A stretch of DNA of 64,000 bases from NCBI RefSeq assembly GCF_004210375.1, contig NC_134837.1:20531586-20595585 (forward strand). Direction: 5' to 3'. The stretch's first letter is position 1, and every line of letters starts with the position of its first letter. Source of the stretch: Tachypleus tridentatus (Eukaryota; Arthropoda; Merostomata; Xiphosura; Limulidae). The position numbers and the translations under genes were made by a program. Of this stretch, positions 23,194 through 35,996 are shown piece after piece. The notes under the pieces were generated by a model, which had not been told where the DNA came from, made no database searches, and saw nothing but the letters and a program-made list of their open reading frames with translations.

Positions 23194-23602
23194 CGGACTT
23201 ATTCTCAGTTTTAAACATCTTGTATAATCATTGATATTAACTTTGATTTTTTAAATGCTTTTAATATAAAGTTACCTATTTCATGTTCGGTATCAACTCT
23301 TTTTATACTATCTAGGTTTTTTTTTTGTATCAGGTTGGCACTTAGTAACTTGATAAGATTATTTGATTATTCTAAAAAATATTATTACGTTGTTGAGAAT
23401 ACGAGTTTTCACTCTCATATTCTATTTAAGTTCAATATTTTATATTGGAATTGTAAAGATATCTTTGTTCTTAGGCTTGTAAGAGATGACTTTGAAAGGT
23501 TTTGACTATAGATCTACATTGCAACAATAACATTTTAATTGGACAAATATGATGCACGAATGTTTAATATCTGAACATAACAAGAAAAGCAAAGTTTAAA
23601 CT

Positions 23603-23832
23603 GGTTTGTTTTGTTTTGAACTTCGTGCAAAGCTACTCGAGGGCAATCTGCGCTAGCCGTCCCTAATTTAGTAGTGTGAGACTAGAGGTAAGGCAGCTAG
23701 TCATCACCACCCACCGCCAACTCTTGGGCTACTCTTTTACCAACGAATAAGGGGATTGACCGTCACTTTAGAACGCCTCCACGGTTGAAAGGACAAGTAT
23801 GTTTGGTGTGACTATCTGGCCATGCGGGGCCT
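23603..23832 (-). repeat. SINE-1 with head deletion
   Basis: The body is well preserved. Most of the tRNA-like head is missing: GTTTGGTGTGAC joins directly to CTATCTGGCCATGCGGGGCC. Confidence 0.88.
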
Positions 23833-24890
23833 GATTCAAATTTTATTGATGAAAAATGTAATCAGAATCTGATAAATAGTGTAATACGGAGTTCACTGTT
23901 AAAGTTTCTTTGCTGCCAACAGAACAAAAATTAAATTAGTCCTTTTCTTCAACAAAATCTGTTGATGACACATGGGATTAAATTAAATATGGAGACTGGA
24001 ATGATTCCCATATGCGAGAAGTTCACCAAGAGCTTTTAACAAGCTGAAAATAACACTTGGTAAAACTCAATTTTGTATATTTGCAATCATGATTAAACAT
24101 GTTTGTAAGCATGTAATCAACTTTTATTACCCACAACCAAACTCACAAAATCACCTTTATGTTAGCACCATGGTTGGTTTTGACCTTTGAGAAAGGCTTC
24201 AGTTTATTAATACAATTTGTGATACAATTACTTGTACAAACATTTAAAATGGATTTAGTTTCTAACCTTCTTAAGTATCGGAGCTTTCAAACAATTTTCA
24301 TAATAAAAAACCAATATTTATTCTAGAAATAAGTGACGTACACGAGGGTTGTTGGTTGACCACAAGGCCCTGATTGTCCTTATGTCAGGAAAGTGTCTTC
24401 TTTTTCTGTGTCAAAAAATTCTAAACAACTACAAAAATACACACCTGATTCTACAAACTACAAGTTAATAATGGGAAAGTTATTAAGTGACAATATGTAA
24501 CAAATCACTATTTATTATAAATTATAACACCGTCAGAATAGGAATAGAAGAACGATTTGTTTGCTTTTGTGGTTTTTACCCCATGGGTATCACAGATAAC
24601 CCATCTTGTTTTGAGATGCTTGGAAATTGCTCTTTTAATATCCACTGCACAAAACTGCCATAAATTATAGCTTTACTGAAGGTTCATTTTATGTAGAACA
24701 TAAATAGTTATCATTTAAGTTTTTTAGGTTCACCTTCTTTGTCAAAAAGGTTAACAAAGTCTTATCATAATAATTATTGAAATGCATGTTTGCTTGTAAT
24801 GTTAAATTTACTCAACATTGTTTACATGGTAATACAAATTGTGTAATAGTTTAGCTATTTCGACATTCGTCTGCTTACTTAAGCAGTTTT
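23833..24890. other. Unassigned sequence
   Basis: AT-rich; no recognised coding block or repeat. Confidence 0.4.
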
Positions 24891-24894
24891 GATT

Positions 24895-25290
24895 TACACG
24901 ATTCGTTAGCAAATCTTTTAATCCATCGTTGTTGACAAATGTATCCAAATCGTTTAGTCTAACATACTTTTAAAAGGTGCACCTATAATGTTTAGCCTAC
25001 CTTAGTTGAAGCAAGTATATCTAAATCGTTTAGTATACTTTAATTGAAACAAATACACCCAATTTGTTAAGTGTACCTAAGTTGAGAAAAATGTAACAAA
25101 ATCGTTCAGGCTACTTTAGCTGTGATAAGTATAGCGAAATCACTTAGTCCATTTTAGTTGTGAAAAGTGTAGCCAAATCATTTTGTCTCCCGTAGGTATG
25201 AAAAGTGTTTTTAAAATTTTTAGTTTACCTAACTTGAGACAAGTACATCCAAGTCGTTTAGTTCATTTTAGTCGTGACACTTGTACCTAA
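24895..25290. repeat. Degenerate ~58-bp minisatellite
   Basis: Recurring blocks AAGTATATCTAAATCGTTTA, then GT, then ACTTTAGTTG(A/T)GA. About six units with much divergence are visible; the period is approximate. Confidence 0.55.
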
Positions 25291-26432
25291 TATTTTTTAA
25301 CTAGTGAACCATTCAAAAATATAACTTGGATTTTACCCCTATGTATTAACATTTGTAAGTAACATCAAACATTTTTTAAGGTTCACTCTGTGAAATGAAT
25401 TTATTGACGACCTACTTTGTTTTAACCTATTTTTTATTTTATCAGAGCTAAAACAATAGTTATTCACTTTAGAAATAAACTGAGTTAATAGGTTGGTATA
25501 TTTCATAACTCCTTGCTGCAGAATTACAGTTTGAGTTGCAGAACAAACTCTCATTTTTAAAACTTTTGTTAAATTATATTTGGAATATAACCTGGGCCTA
25601 ATTTACATATTTAGCTTTAAATCTTTTTCCTATTCTCTATATTAAACATTTTCAGGTCATAAATATAGGATATTAATGACTTAAAGATTATTTTGTATAA
25701 TTTGAACATTCTTTTGCAATTATTTTCACATAAATATAGTTGTTCTGAGTCTGGTTAATTGTTTAGTGATGTTAGAACTCAAATTAGTAATATAGCTTTG
25801 ACTCCTTTCAATAATTCTAGTTTTTAACTAGAGATGTTGAGGTTAAACCTGATGGCTACTAAATACCTTTCTTTAGTACAAAAAATCTATTGAGGTGAAT
25901 GGTCTGATCAGAAATGAAAAAAACTATCATCTTACACAATTAGAAACATCAGATCTCGCGATATGCTTAAAATCTTGGTATCTAGGTCAAGCATTGAAAC
26001 TAAGCAGGGTGACAGTACCGGTACTCTGAGTATCTATAAACAAATGAAAATATTTATACACTAGACCTTAACACTTAAGCTCTACTGTCTGAGATGGGGT
26101 TCTGAAGGATAACAGATCCACTTTCCAAATGCTCTTTCTCTTTGCAGCAGATGGTACTATCTATACTCGCTCTTCTCGTACAGATATGGTTGTGTCGTCC
26201 GTACTTCCGTATTCTAAGTTCCATTTTTTACATAGTTTAATAAAGTTTGAAAAGCTTCTCATGACGAATACACGTTATTCTTTTAATTATATAAACACAA
26301 AATGGTTTTAATTTTTTAGTTCAGTGTAGTTAAAACCTTCGAATAATTTGAGTGGAAGTACTATCACTTATAAATCTGATAAAGACAGTAGTATTGTAAA
26401 TTTGGATGGAGATTTAATAGTGGCAAGAGATA
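25291..26432. other. Unassigned sequence
   Basis: AT-rich. A splice-acceptor-like TTTCTCTTTGCAG near 26,135 precedes a 60-codon open stretch, but no family is recognised and no exon is called. Confidence 0.35.
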
Positions 26433-26440
26433 TTTTAAAT

Positions 26441-26872
26441 TAGTGGTTCCCAACCATGGGGAGGCCTGGCATGGCCTAGTGCGTAAGGCGTGCGACTCGT
26501 AATCCGAGGGTCGCGGGTTCGCGCCCGCGACGCGCCAAACATGCTCGCCCTTTCAGCCGTGGGGCGTTATAATGTGACGGTCAATCCCACTATTCGTTGG
26601 TAAAAGAGTAGCCCAAGAGTTGGCGGTGGGTGGTGATGACTAACTGCCTTCCCTCTAGTCTTACACTGCAAAATTAGGGACGGCTAGCACAGATAGCCCT
26701 CGAGTAGCTTTGTGCGAAATTCCAAAAACCCAACCAAACCCAACCATGGGTGCGAGATAACATTTGTTTTGGCTACCTTCACCTTTATTCTTAAATAAAT
26801 ATTTACTGTGAGGGGTGCAAGAACATATTAAAATGTTTAGGAGTGCGGAGCATAAAAGGTTCGGAACCACTG
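26441..26872. mobile_element. hAT-like MITE with nested SINE
   Basis: Ends are TAGTGGTTCCCAACC on the left and the complement GGTTCGGAACCACTG on the right, the common hAT terminus CAGTGGTTC-C-AACC. It is flanked by near-identical 8-mers TTTTAAAT (26,433-26,440) and CTTTAAAT (26,873-26,880), as expected for 8-bp hAT target duplications. After removal of the SINE the element is about 145 bp and has no ORF, so it is non-autonomous. Confidence 0.8.
26461..26738 (+). repeat. SINE-1 inserted in MITE
   Basis: Full-length copy with a GC-rich GCGCCCGCGACGCGCC head. An 11-bp target duplication, CCAACCATGGG, lies at 26,450-26,460 and 26,740-26,750, with slight uncertainty at the tail. Confidence 0.92.
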
Positions 26873-26880
26873 CTTTAAAT

Positions 26881-27968
26881 GTTTAAACCGAGGGTGTGAT
26901 GTTATATAACGGCCCTACTGATACAAAGTAGGCCAAGTTACAAAGTCACGTATTAAAACTGAAAATTTATAAGATTTGAAACTAAACATTAGACCATTAA
27001 GCAGTCATTCCGAGTTTTAATAGTCTTCCTAAAATACATAAATCCATTAAAACTCTTACTTTATATCAACCATACTTACAACCATGATTTAACTGGATTT
27101 TTGGTTGACTGTTTAAAGACTTACCACTATTGAATACACCTTGAAAGACAGCTTTGAATTCTGTAGTGAATGCAATTAATCAAGTTTGATAATGGCATTT
27201 GTTACGTTAGTATTAATATTGAGTCGTTCTATGGCAACATAACATAAAAAACAATATAAATAAGTGATGACGTTATTTCTTAAAAAACAATTTGATAATA
27301 TTAATATTCATAATTCAGTATTTTCAAAAATTGACGAGTTTCGCAGCAAAAGAACCTCGTTTTTTCCTTAAGAGTAGTTTTTATGATCAATTTTACGGTT
27401 TGCTGTGGATTCCAGACTGTTGCAGTCTTTGGTTGGTCATTTCTGTGATGCCATGAAAAACAGTGGTTGGAATACTGTTCTTTCAAACCACTTTACTGCT
27501 GTAAACATGTAGCTGATACTTTTATCATTTTACAAATTCTGGTCAAATATAAAATACATTGATGAACGAACACTAACATCATACTCTCTTACATCTGGAC
27601 GCATTGATTTATAACAGTAATGGCCTCTTCCAATGTTAAGTACGCTATAAAAAAATTGTTTACGTGCTTATTTTCACGTTTGCAAGCTTTGTGCTAAATG
27701 TTTTAAAATAAAACTTGTCAAGTGCCTGTTTTATAGTACAAACAAAATATCTACCTCTTACGGAATTGCGCATAAAGATTGAGTAACTTAGAGATTTCGC
27801 ATATGAAAATGGGTTTCCTAGATATTTATTTATACAGTTTCCTAATTACATCAATAAGATACGTTTTGGTAAACCATCCACGTATGAAGTTCCTAAATAT
27901 TCTCCTGTTATTACCTTGACATATATAACTTTTGATTGTTAAAAATAGTTGACAAATGTATAATCCAG
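26881..27968. other. Unassigned sequence
   Basis: AT-rich; nothing recognised. Confidence 0.4.
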
Positions 27969-28096
27969 GGTATAGTTTTAAACACAGATAAGACGTAGTT
28001 TATGTATATCGCAGGGTATAGTTTCAAACACAGATAAGATGTAGTTTATGTATATCGCATGGTATAGTTTCAAACACAGATAAGATGTAGTTTTAA
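27969..28096. repeat. 46-bp tandem repeat, ~2.7 copies
   Basis: GGTATAGTTT(T/C)AAACACAGA starts at 27,969, 28,015 and 28,061, a constant 46-bp period with very few differences, so the amplification is recent. Confidence 0.9.
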
Positions 28097-28134
28097 ACTT
28101 AATTCTCGTTTGCAATATTTTTAAAATTTTCTTT

Positions 28135-28235
28135 GTTTTTAGAGCAAAGCCACAATGGTATACACACACACACACACACTGTGTTCATCATAGGGGATCG
28201 AACCCTGGATTTTATCGTTCTAAATGTGGAACAGT
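28135..28235 (-). repeat. SINE-2 relic with CA microsatellite
   Basis: GCAAAGCCACA is followed by a (CA)n run at 28,160-28,178, then GGGGATCGAACCCTGGATTT. The microsatellite lies within the SINE-2 body. Confidence 0.5.
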
Positions 28236-28239
28236 GGTT

Positions 28240-29514
28240 AGGTTACAAAATTTAATCACCTTATACTTGCATTCAAGTAAATAAACATTAATTTCTTCTT
28301 GCTATCAGCAAGGCTATACTTGCTACACTATTAAAAGGAAATCGTTAACTCGTGCGAAAAGAACGTGCAAATTTAAGATCCAGGACTAGATCAAGTGTGC
28401 TTAAGCATGTTCCGGATGATTGTGACGTAGTCAACCTCTACTTTCATTCTTAGGTCTTAGCATGGGCCAGTGATAAATATGTCCTTCGTATAAAGAGAAG
28501 TTGCTCATACACAAACCTGAAACTAACCAAGTTAGCTCCGCATATAAATTAATTTTGGTTCGATAAAATCAGTATTATAGTAAAGACCTCAACGTCTAAG
28601 ATCACAACCGAGATGTTATTGTTTGAGACCTTGTAATAAATTAAGAATAAAAACAAAGAAAAAGTAGTAAAAATCGCATGCCTCAAATTAACTTTGTTAA
28701 CAAATTAACCGCAATTTTTTTACACGTTATCTCCATTTCTTTAACATCTCATTTATGGAAATGAAAACGATGAATGAACTTAACACTTTACAAAGTTTGT
28801 ACGGCAACAATAGCGTTTGACACTCACAGATGCCTTCTATTCCTTGCATTAAGCAATACAAGACCCAGTGTATTGTACCTCTGAAGACCAGTATCTGTAT
28901 TATAAGTTGGCTACTATGTTTTGGTGTGTTATGACCAACACACCTTCTTGTACTTGTAATGAAATACAAGTATCAGATGTTGTGCATATATCATCACAAT
29001 GTTTGTAAGTATTTATCCAAACTGGCAAAATTGTCAATATTTTTAATTGTCCGCGTAAGCTATTTTAGCAGCACTTTCATTATTAATAAAAGGATTAAAA
29101 CCGTCTAAATACTTCACTAAATCATAGTTAGTTGTTTTAAATTCTCTCCTACCAAACAGTTTGTTTTGTTTTGCTCTACATAGTTCATATAATAATTCTG
29201 TTTGGGATCATGTTGCATGTTTTATTAGATATTTCTGTAAACTCGTTTGGTCTTCCAATAACAAGTTGAGAAATGTAAATAAAGATTTCTTTAGAATCAT
29301 TAGTAGAAAACTTGAAGGGTTGATACCGTGAATAAAATAAATATATATATATCTGGAAAGATTCGTTTTATCATAGACATTTCAAAAGGTTTCTTTCACT
29401 TCATGAAGTGCTTTAAATACTCATTAGACAATATTCGAATTATATAAACAACGAGCTATAGTCATTACGATAGATGGCGTTATTAGTACTTTCATTCAGA
29501 ATGTATCGATAAGT
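28240..29514. other. Unassigned sequence
   Basis: AT-rich, with a short (AT)n tract near 29,340. No genes recognised. Confidence 0.4.
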
Positions 29515-29632
29515 GTGTTGGTGTTTTGTTATAACAAAGTAACGTCTGGCTATCTTCTGTGTCTACCGAGGAGAATCGAACTCCTAGCTATAATGTTGTA
29601 AATCCGAAGACTTACATCCATCCCACCAGGGC
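29515..29632 (-). repeat. SINE-2 relic
   Basis: TCTACCGAGGAGAATCGAAC, then TGTAAATCCGAAGACTTACA match the layout of the 14.5- and 23.1-kb copies. Confidence 0.55.
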
Positions 29633-30350
29633 ACATATCGATAATACACAAAGCCATTAACTGACTAAAGTTATATTACTGTTGTAATTAACATTGATGG
29701 ACGAAATTGTAATGACATTCCTAGTATCCCAGTGCTACCTATTGTTTTTATTAGAAATGGTCAACCATTACGTTTTGAGAAGCTAGTGGTACATAATGCT
29801 TTTTATTATTATTATTGATAGATTATTTTGAAATATTCATGAAGGGATTTCATTAATCTGCAGAAAACCTGATACTGTATGCGATGTAAGACCAAGTTCT
29901 GATAAAGATCTGTACTTACTTAAAGATAATTTTACCAGTCTTCATACCTTGTTGTGTTTCTGTTTGTGAGCACAATCACACAAGACATTATAGAATAAAC
30001 GGAAGGTACACGTGCTTAGTATGATATATTAGCTATACGATTAAATATTTTCTCTAAACCGTTACAGTGTTAAGTTGCTAGAGGTGGAAAATGGGAATGA
30101 ATGGTTCCAATATGTGTTACTAATGGACCTGTTCATATGGATCAAGTTGTAGAACAATGAGATCATCTATGATGTGCGAGTAGATTGTTCGCTGATGAAC
30201 CATGAGAGGGTGTCGTTGACTGTCGAATGTTATACTGTTATATTTTTTGACATTCTGCATTACGGTTAGCTATAATATACTTTTACTTTAATAATAAACA
30301 AAGTGTATGAATGTGTAAGATTAATATTTCGTTTTATAGTTTGTCTGAAC
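29633..30350. other. Unassigned sequence
   Basis: AT-rich; nothing recognised. Confidence 0.4.
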
Positions 30351-30628
30351 TCGGTATAACCAGATGGTTAATATACTTGACTTGTAATCCGAGGGTTGCG
30401 GGTTCGAAACCCCGTCACACTAAACATGCTCGACCTTTCAGCCGTGAGGCGTTATAATGTGACGGTCAATCTCACTATTCGTTGGTAAAAGAGTAGCCTA
30501 AGAGTTGACGGTGGGTGGTGATGACTAGCTGCCTTCCCTCTAGTCTTACACTGCTTAATTAGGAACGGCTAGCGCAGATAGCCCTCGTATAGCTTTGCGC
30601 GAAATTGAAAACAACAACAACAACAAAA
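30351..30628 (+). repeat. SINE-1, full length
   Basis: Head with an altered 5' edge (CTCGGTATAACCAGATGG), intact B-box-like GGTTCGAAACC, full body, and an ACAACAACAA tail instead of CAAA repeats. Confidence 0.9.
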
Positions 30629-31994
30629 ATTTCTGTTTGAGTGTCATACTTCATGAATACTCTATGACGAGATCTGTTTTGCATAAATCTTTCAAATTTC
30701 ATATATGTAAACTAACAATCTACGTGGTTTGAAAAAGAATTATTTCATGCATGCTCAAACTACACGCATGTATCCTAATTATAATACAATACAGTTTGAC
30801 TTTATAGTTAACGTATACGACTATAAATACATATACTAGTTTAACTCGTTAAAATTCCAATCACAAACTTCAGTTTTTTACTTCACTAACAAAGTGCTTA
30901 AAATTAATATTTTATTGCAGGTCACTAGAAATATTGAATCGACAATTGCTGTTCAAAGTACTCGGTTGAATAATAATGAACAATAAACGGGAACTGGATT
31001 TGTGAACAGTGTTTTTCACTAACTACTTGAACCAGGTTCATTGCTCATTGTTTACCAGCCTCGACAAAAGATTTTCTTTGTATGACATCTGATGCTAAAT
31101 TTATGCTAGACTTAACAGCTAAGGTTCCTTTTTTCAGAACTGAGTTAGCCGAATGAAAGAGAGTAACAGTTCTGTGATGTAAATATTTCGGTTTGACCTC
31201 TTTCAACAACCTGGCCGCTCTCCCTAAGTAGGGACAGTCGATGTTTCTACTTTTCGAAGTTATGTGATGAATATAGAAGGTTATTTATTCATACTATCCC
31301 CGAACTGTATTTGAAATTATTTGACACAAGTTGGAAACATTTGTCTCACTAAACATTCGTTTGAATTTTGTTTCTAATATTCACGAAGAGCATAATATGA
31401 TATATTGAGAACTGTTAACTTATGTTACACATATGTATACTCTGATCAAATAAATCTTGTATAATATAAAACACTGTTTCTGCTTACTGTCAACACTCTA
31501 TTCGTAGACTATGAAAACTAAGGTCCCCAGTTAGTTAATGAGGAGAGTTATCTGTCATCAGCCCTTAGTTACAACAATTAATGATCCATAGAGTAAGAGA
31601 GATTTCGCCTAATTCCCAGCGGTCAACAACCTAATCTTCGTAGGTTGTATTAACGTATTTACATAGTTTAGTGGGGTATCATTTCTGTCATGATCCGTAT
31701 CAGCAGTAAACGTGCATCACCAACCAACCATACTAGGTTCCGCCATTCTTGTTAACAGTGTACGGAGCTATAGTGGTCTCTGGTATAATATGATTTTTAT
31801 CAAATTGAAACACTCGCATATTTAGCGAGTATTTTGATTCGGTTTGTTATTTTTCTGTAAAAACAATTTTTATTAATAACTACAACGATGTGAATATAAT
31901 GGATAAATATAGTATGCTTTAGGTGACCAGAACAGGCAATAAAGAATCTCAGATTAGTAAGAACACGTGTTCAATAAGAAATGAGACTACAGGA
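30629..31994. other. Unassigned sequence with one half of a paired repeat
   Basis: No genes. The segment 31,489-31,560 (CACTCTATTCGTAGACTATG...) resembles 32,574-32,640, suggesting an old duplicated element. Confidence 0.35.
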
Positions 31995-32141
31995 TTGTTT
32001 GTTTTGAATTTCGTGCATAGCTGTACAAGGAATATCTGCGCTAGCTGTCCGTAATTTAGCAGTGTAAGACTAGAGGGAAATTAGTCATCGCCACCCATCG
32101 CCAACTCTTGGGCTACTCTTTAACCAATTAATAGTAGGATT
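31995..32141 (-). repeat. SINE-1, head missing
   Basis: Antisense tail and body, stopping after CCAATTAATAGTAGGATT. It directly abuts a Penelope terminal-repeat fragment. Confidence 0.85.
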
Positions 32142-32143
32142 CA

Positions 32144-32280
32144 GTGATGTCGAGAAAACCCACTTGTAGAGAAACATATATGTAAAAACGGCTCGTTTGG
32201 GTTGAGAAAATATTTTACATAGAAGAGCAAATAACGTTTCGACCTTCTTCTGTCATCGTCAGGTTCACAAAGAAGGTTCA
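32144..32280 (-). repeat. Penelope terminal repeat (pLTR-like)
   Basis: Matches both arms of the 40.6-41.1 kb foldback: AAACCCACTTGTAGAG at one end and the complement of GTGAACCTGACGATGAC at the other. It contains a hammerhead-like core on the minus strand at 32,235-32,263: CTGACGA, TGACAGAAGAAGGTC, GAAAC. Confidence 0.75.
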
Positions 32281-32289
32281 CTTTATCAT

Positions 32290-33765
32290 TACGAAGCTTA
32301 AGTTTTTAGGAAGAGGATAAAATATTACATAAAACGTCTGGATAGTAATCCAGAGGTGAAAAGGACAAAGGAATCTTTAGAGAAAATTTAAATTAAAGAA
32401 ATGAAGACGTGCAAGTCAAAAGTAGAGTGGCCTAGAATCTAGGCACATCCGGGAAATATAATAGTTGTGATAAAGAGAACAACCCAAACTATAAAAAGAT
32501 GAAGTTTTGTGACTGGTGTAGAACAAGCAAAACGTCCGTGTGACGTGTGCAACATACATAAGTCTAGGATAGAATCACTCTATTCGCAGATTATAAACTC
32601 TAAGGTTTGGAGTTAGAGTAACTGGTATCCGTTGGTTATTTTTTAATATCGCTAGGCCTCGACTGGTTCTAGGCTATAACAAGATATCTCAGTACAGAGA
32701 TAAGGGTATGTAAGTCCATTTGTATGTAAAACAGCGTCACATTCTAGTTTTAAGGCTAGGTTTAATATTGTTCTGCAATAGACACTTTTGTTTTGTTATA
32801 TTTAGTAAAGAAATTAATATCTTGTTTCTTGATATAACATTGAAACAGACAGGTATTAAATTCAGCCATCTGAAGTTTACAGGAGTTTTGACCCTGTTTT
32901 AAAATTTATTTTAAAGTTTTAACGAGTATTGCGAATTTCTTGACCTTGAGTGAAATAATTTGTGCGTATCTATTTAGAAAATACATCGATACAAGTGAGT
33001 AAGTACTTAAACTGATCCACAAAATCAGTTTGACATTCTTCATGAACCCCGGACAAAATCTATCGGTTTCTTGATAATTTATATTGTACTGGTTTTTTGT
33101 ATGTCCTGTGTATGCATTCTATCGACCTACCAGTGTTCGATTTGTTTTATCGTAAAGTGATAGTTTTATCAGATCTTTTTACAGAACTAAATGAAAGCTG
33201 TATTTCACTATAACAGTCATGATGAATATGATTATAGTAAATAGATTTTGGGGAGCTTAATCCCCATCAGATATTATTTACTTTATAACATGTGTGAATA
33301 GCTGACATCACCCACATTTATTCGGTTTACCATCAGTATTGTGTCTCACATCATACTATAAAGGAACTCTTGCTTATATGATACTGGAAAAACGTTTTTA
33401 ATACATAGTGTGCAACCTCCACTTTTGCGAAACTTTAATTCTGTGAGCATGCAGATTTGCAATGGGGTCACGATTTTTCCGTTTTGCCTTAGTTTCTCGT
33501 TACAGAGATCTTTGTTTTTCTCCATTTTCAGGGTGCTGATATGACGTCATCATACATCATACGTGGATCTAATGCACTGGTGCCACGAGAAATCGGCTAG
33601 TTATTATTAATGTATTTGTTACAACAAGCAAGATTAATTATTACTAGATTGAAACCATTCTTAAGTTAAGTGGTGGCAACAGTCCCTGATGGCTGCCAAT
33701 ATACAAATAAACAAATAGCATAGTGATATTCTTTGATAGATACAGATTTGATTAAATTTGGTTGA
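32290..33765. other. Unassigned sequence
   Basis: AT-rich, with no genes recognised. 32,574-32,640 is the second half of the repeat pair noted near 31.5 kb. Confidence 0.35.
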
Positions 33766-33789
33766 ATGGACGGCAATTGCTTATTGTAT

Positions 33790-33900
33790 AACCACAACTA
33801 TAGAGGGCGGCTTTCGAAACGTCGTCTTCTTTACTTGTGTTTCTACAACAGGTATTTGCCATACGTTCAACAAAATTTCAACACAGTAATACTTTATTAC
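33790..33900 (+). repeat. Possible Penelope terminal-repeat relic
   Basis: CTATAGAGGGCGGCTTTCGA then AACGTCGTCTTCT resembles the GAAACGT-containing core of Penelope-like terminal repeats. The CTGANGA half is not convincing. An open frame of 93 codons over 33,766-34,047 is probably fortuitous. Confidence 0.3.
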
Positions 33901-34049
33901 AAAAATACTTCATTTAGATACAACGCTTTTTTGGTCTTGCTTTTCCAGCTGTTACTTGATGTTCATGTTACATATACCACCATCTGTCGGTGTTTATCGC
34001 GAGCTCTTGTAGAATGTTCTGCGAATGATTTACAACCAGTTTATTAAAT

Positions 34050-35016
34050 AGTTTTGGTATATACAGTACATTGTTGAAAACATAACATCTTGGAAAAACA
34101 TGGGACCTATTTATCCACCTCGGTTTTTCTATTTTCTAAACCAAGCTAAAACTGTTACTATATAAACAAAACAATCTTAAATCCATCACTTATTATGTAT
34201 TACTTATCAAGTTTTTCCTTGTATTAACTTAAAGTTACTACTTCCACAATATTTGAAAACAACCGCTTTTAAAGGCTAACCACCCTAATAGAAAAATAAG
34301 ACTATCTTAGATGAAGATATCTTCCCCCTTGCCAAAATGTATATTTCTGTCCTCTAGTCCTACTATTCTCATTGTTAAGTACGAAATAAAACCGTGCATC
34401 AGCACAATCAATTCCCTTTACAACCTTGAACATTAAATCAGATCCACCAACTCTTATTTTTCAAGAGAAAACAATTTTGGAGATTTCAACCTCAACTTGT
34501 ACTTAGTACGCTATGTATGTGGATTCTCCGCACGATTAATTGTAACAATAAACAGAGAAAGTTGCCGTACGAGTAAAAGTAAACATATTTTTCAAAGTAA
34601 TGATGTTTAGACAATAACAACGTTTGAAAGAAACACGTCGAGTAATCTGAAAGTGCAGAACAAACGAACATTTTTTTTCTTTTATAGTAATAATGTTTAT
34701 AGACAGAACAACAATAACTGAAGCAAACGCTGAGAAACGAGTCACAGTACAATTAACCTGTTGATGAATAACTGAAGCTACCAAAAATCAAATAATACAG
34801 AGGCATCACTTAGGACATTACTTCAGTGAAAAACACCGAAGGACTTCAGTTATGTGTTTGGATTGAACAAATAGACGCTCTCGCAGTTATAAGAGATTAC
34901 CGAAGCTAGGAACTAAAATTGAGGAAATGGCTCATGAATGCTGAATTAAATAAGCAGACATCAGCGAGCTTGTAGGAACATATACAAACGTAGATGTTGA
35001 ACCTGAAGACCTCGAT
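34050..35016. other. Unassigned sequence
   Basis: Overlapping antisense frames of 82-86 codons near 34,500-34,780 show no recognisable motif. No gene is called. Confidence 0.4.
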
Positions 35017-35027
35017 TAATGAGACAA

Positions 35028-35245
35028 GGCCCGGCATGGCCAGGTTTGTTAAGGCGTTCGACTCGTAATCCGAGGGTCGCGGGTTCGAATCCCGGTCGCA
35101 CCAAACATGCTCTCCCTTTCAGCCATGGGGGGGCGTTATAATGTGACGGTCAATCCCTTCCCTCCAGTCTTACACTGCTAAATTAGGGACGGCTAGCGCA
35201 GATAGCCCTCGAGTAGCTTTGCGCGAAATTAAAAAACAAACAAAC
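35028..35245 (+). repeat. SINE-1 with internal deletion and TSD
   Basis: Very well-preserved head. About 70 bp of the body are missing: GACGGTCAATCCC joins CTTCCCTCCAGTC. An 11-bp target duplication, TAATGAGACAA, lies at 35,017-35,027 and 35,246-35,256. The deletion therefore either preceded or followed insertion without touching the ends. Confidence 0.92.
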
Positions 35246-35256
35246 TAATGAGACAA

Positions 35257-35930
35257 CGCTATAATCGGACCATTATTCTCGGGTTGTGGAGGAAATACTT
35301 TACATGTATAGAGAAGAGGTCATGTGGTCATTTAAATCAACCAAGCTGGTGTTAAAAAAAAGATAATTAATAATTAACTGGAGAACGTAGGAGTTCGTAA
35401 ACAAAGTTTGACAGTTTAATGGTGTGTCGGTAAGAGTTTTTTTCATGAAACAAACTCAGAGCAATAGTAAACAGGAAACTAGCTGTTTCTTTGAGTAGGC
35501 CGATAATAACCCTTCTACTGATGTAAAAGTGCTTGGAAAATAAGCCTAGTGAGTTAGTCAGCTAAATAATTCAGACAGCTCAAATCTCAGTCAGAATCTC
35601 AAAGGAAGAACAGGAAGTTGTCTTCATACCCAAGCTCTTTGTTAGTATTATTGATGACATTATATCTTAACATCAGTCACCATGGTAAAAGAAGTAATTA
35701 ATTGTCTGTAATAAACCTTAGCACGTTAGACTGTGTGTAGTTTTAAATGTTTGAAAATATAAATAAAGTGTTTTATTGGACGTCTCTTGTTCGAGTCTCT
35801 TTTGTTTGAATTGTAAAACCTTGAGCAAAGTATGAAATTAGCAATGACAAAGCAGAAATAGGTTTATAACAGGATCGAAAAACATTAAACATGAAAGTTT
35901 TAATACCACAAAGTAATTCCTATTAGAAAC
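35257..35930. other. Unassigned sequence
   Basis: No recognised coding block. It could include diverged upstream parts of the ERFHQDI copy that becomes readable at about 35,935. Confidence 0.35.
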
Positions 35931-35996
35931 TTAAAGAATGGGTTGTTGTTAAGGCCTCAGAGTAGAAAATTAATTTCAGATGAACAGTTTGAAAGG

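Noticed and set aside
26129..26311. Possible exon after TTTCTCTTTGCAG
   Set aside because: Acceptor-like sequence alone is common; the 60-codon frame matches no family and no donor was found.
33766..34047. 93-residue plus-strand frame as a gene
   Set aside because: Starts within a probable Penelope terminal-repeat relic and shows no domain; likely fortuitous.
34492..34784. Two overlapping minus-strand frames of 82-86 residues
   Set aside because: Both overlap in different frames with cysteine and tyrosine-rich, low-complexity composition; neither has a motif.
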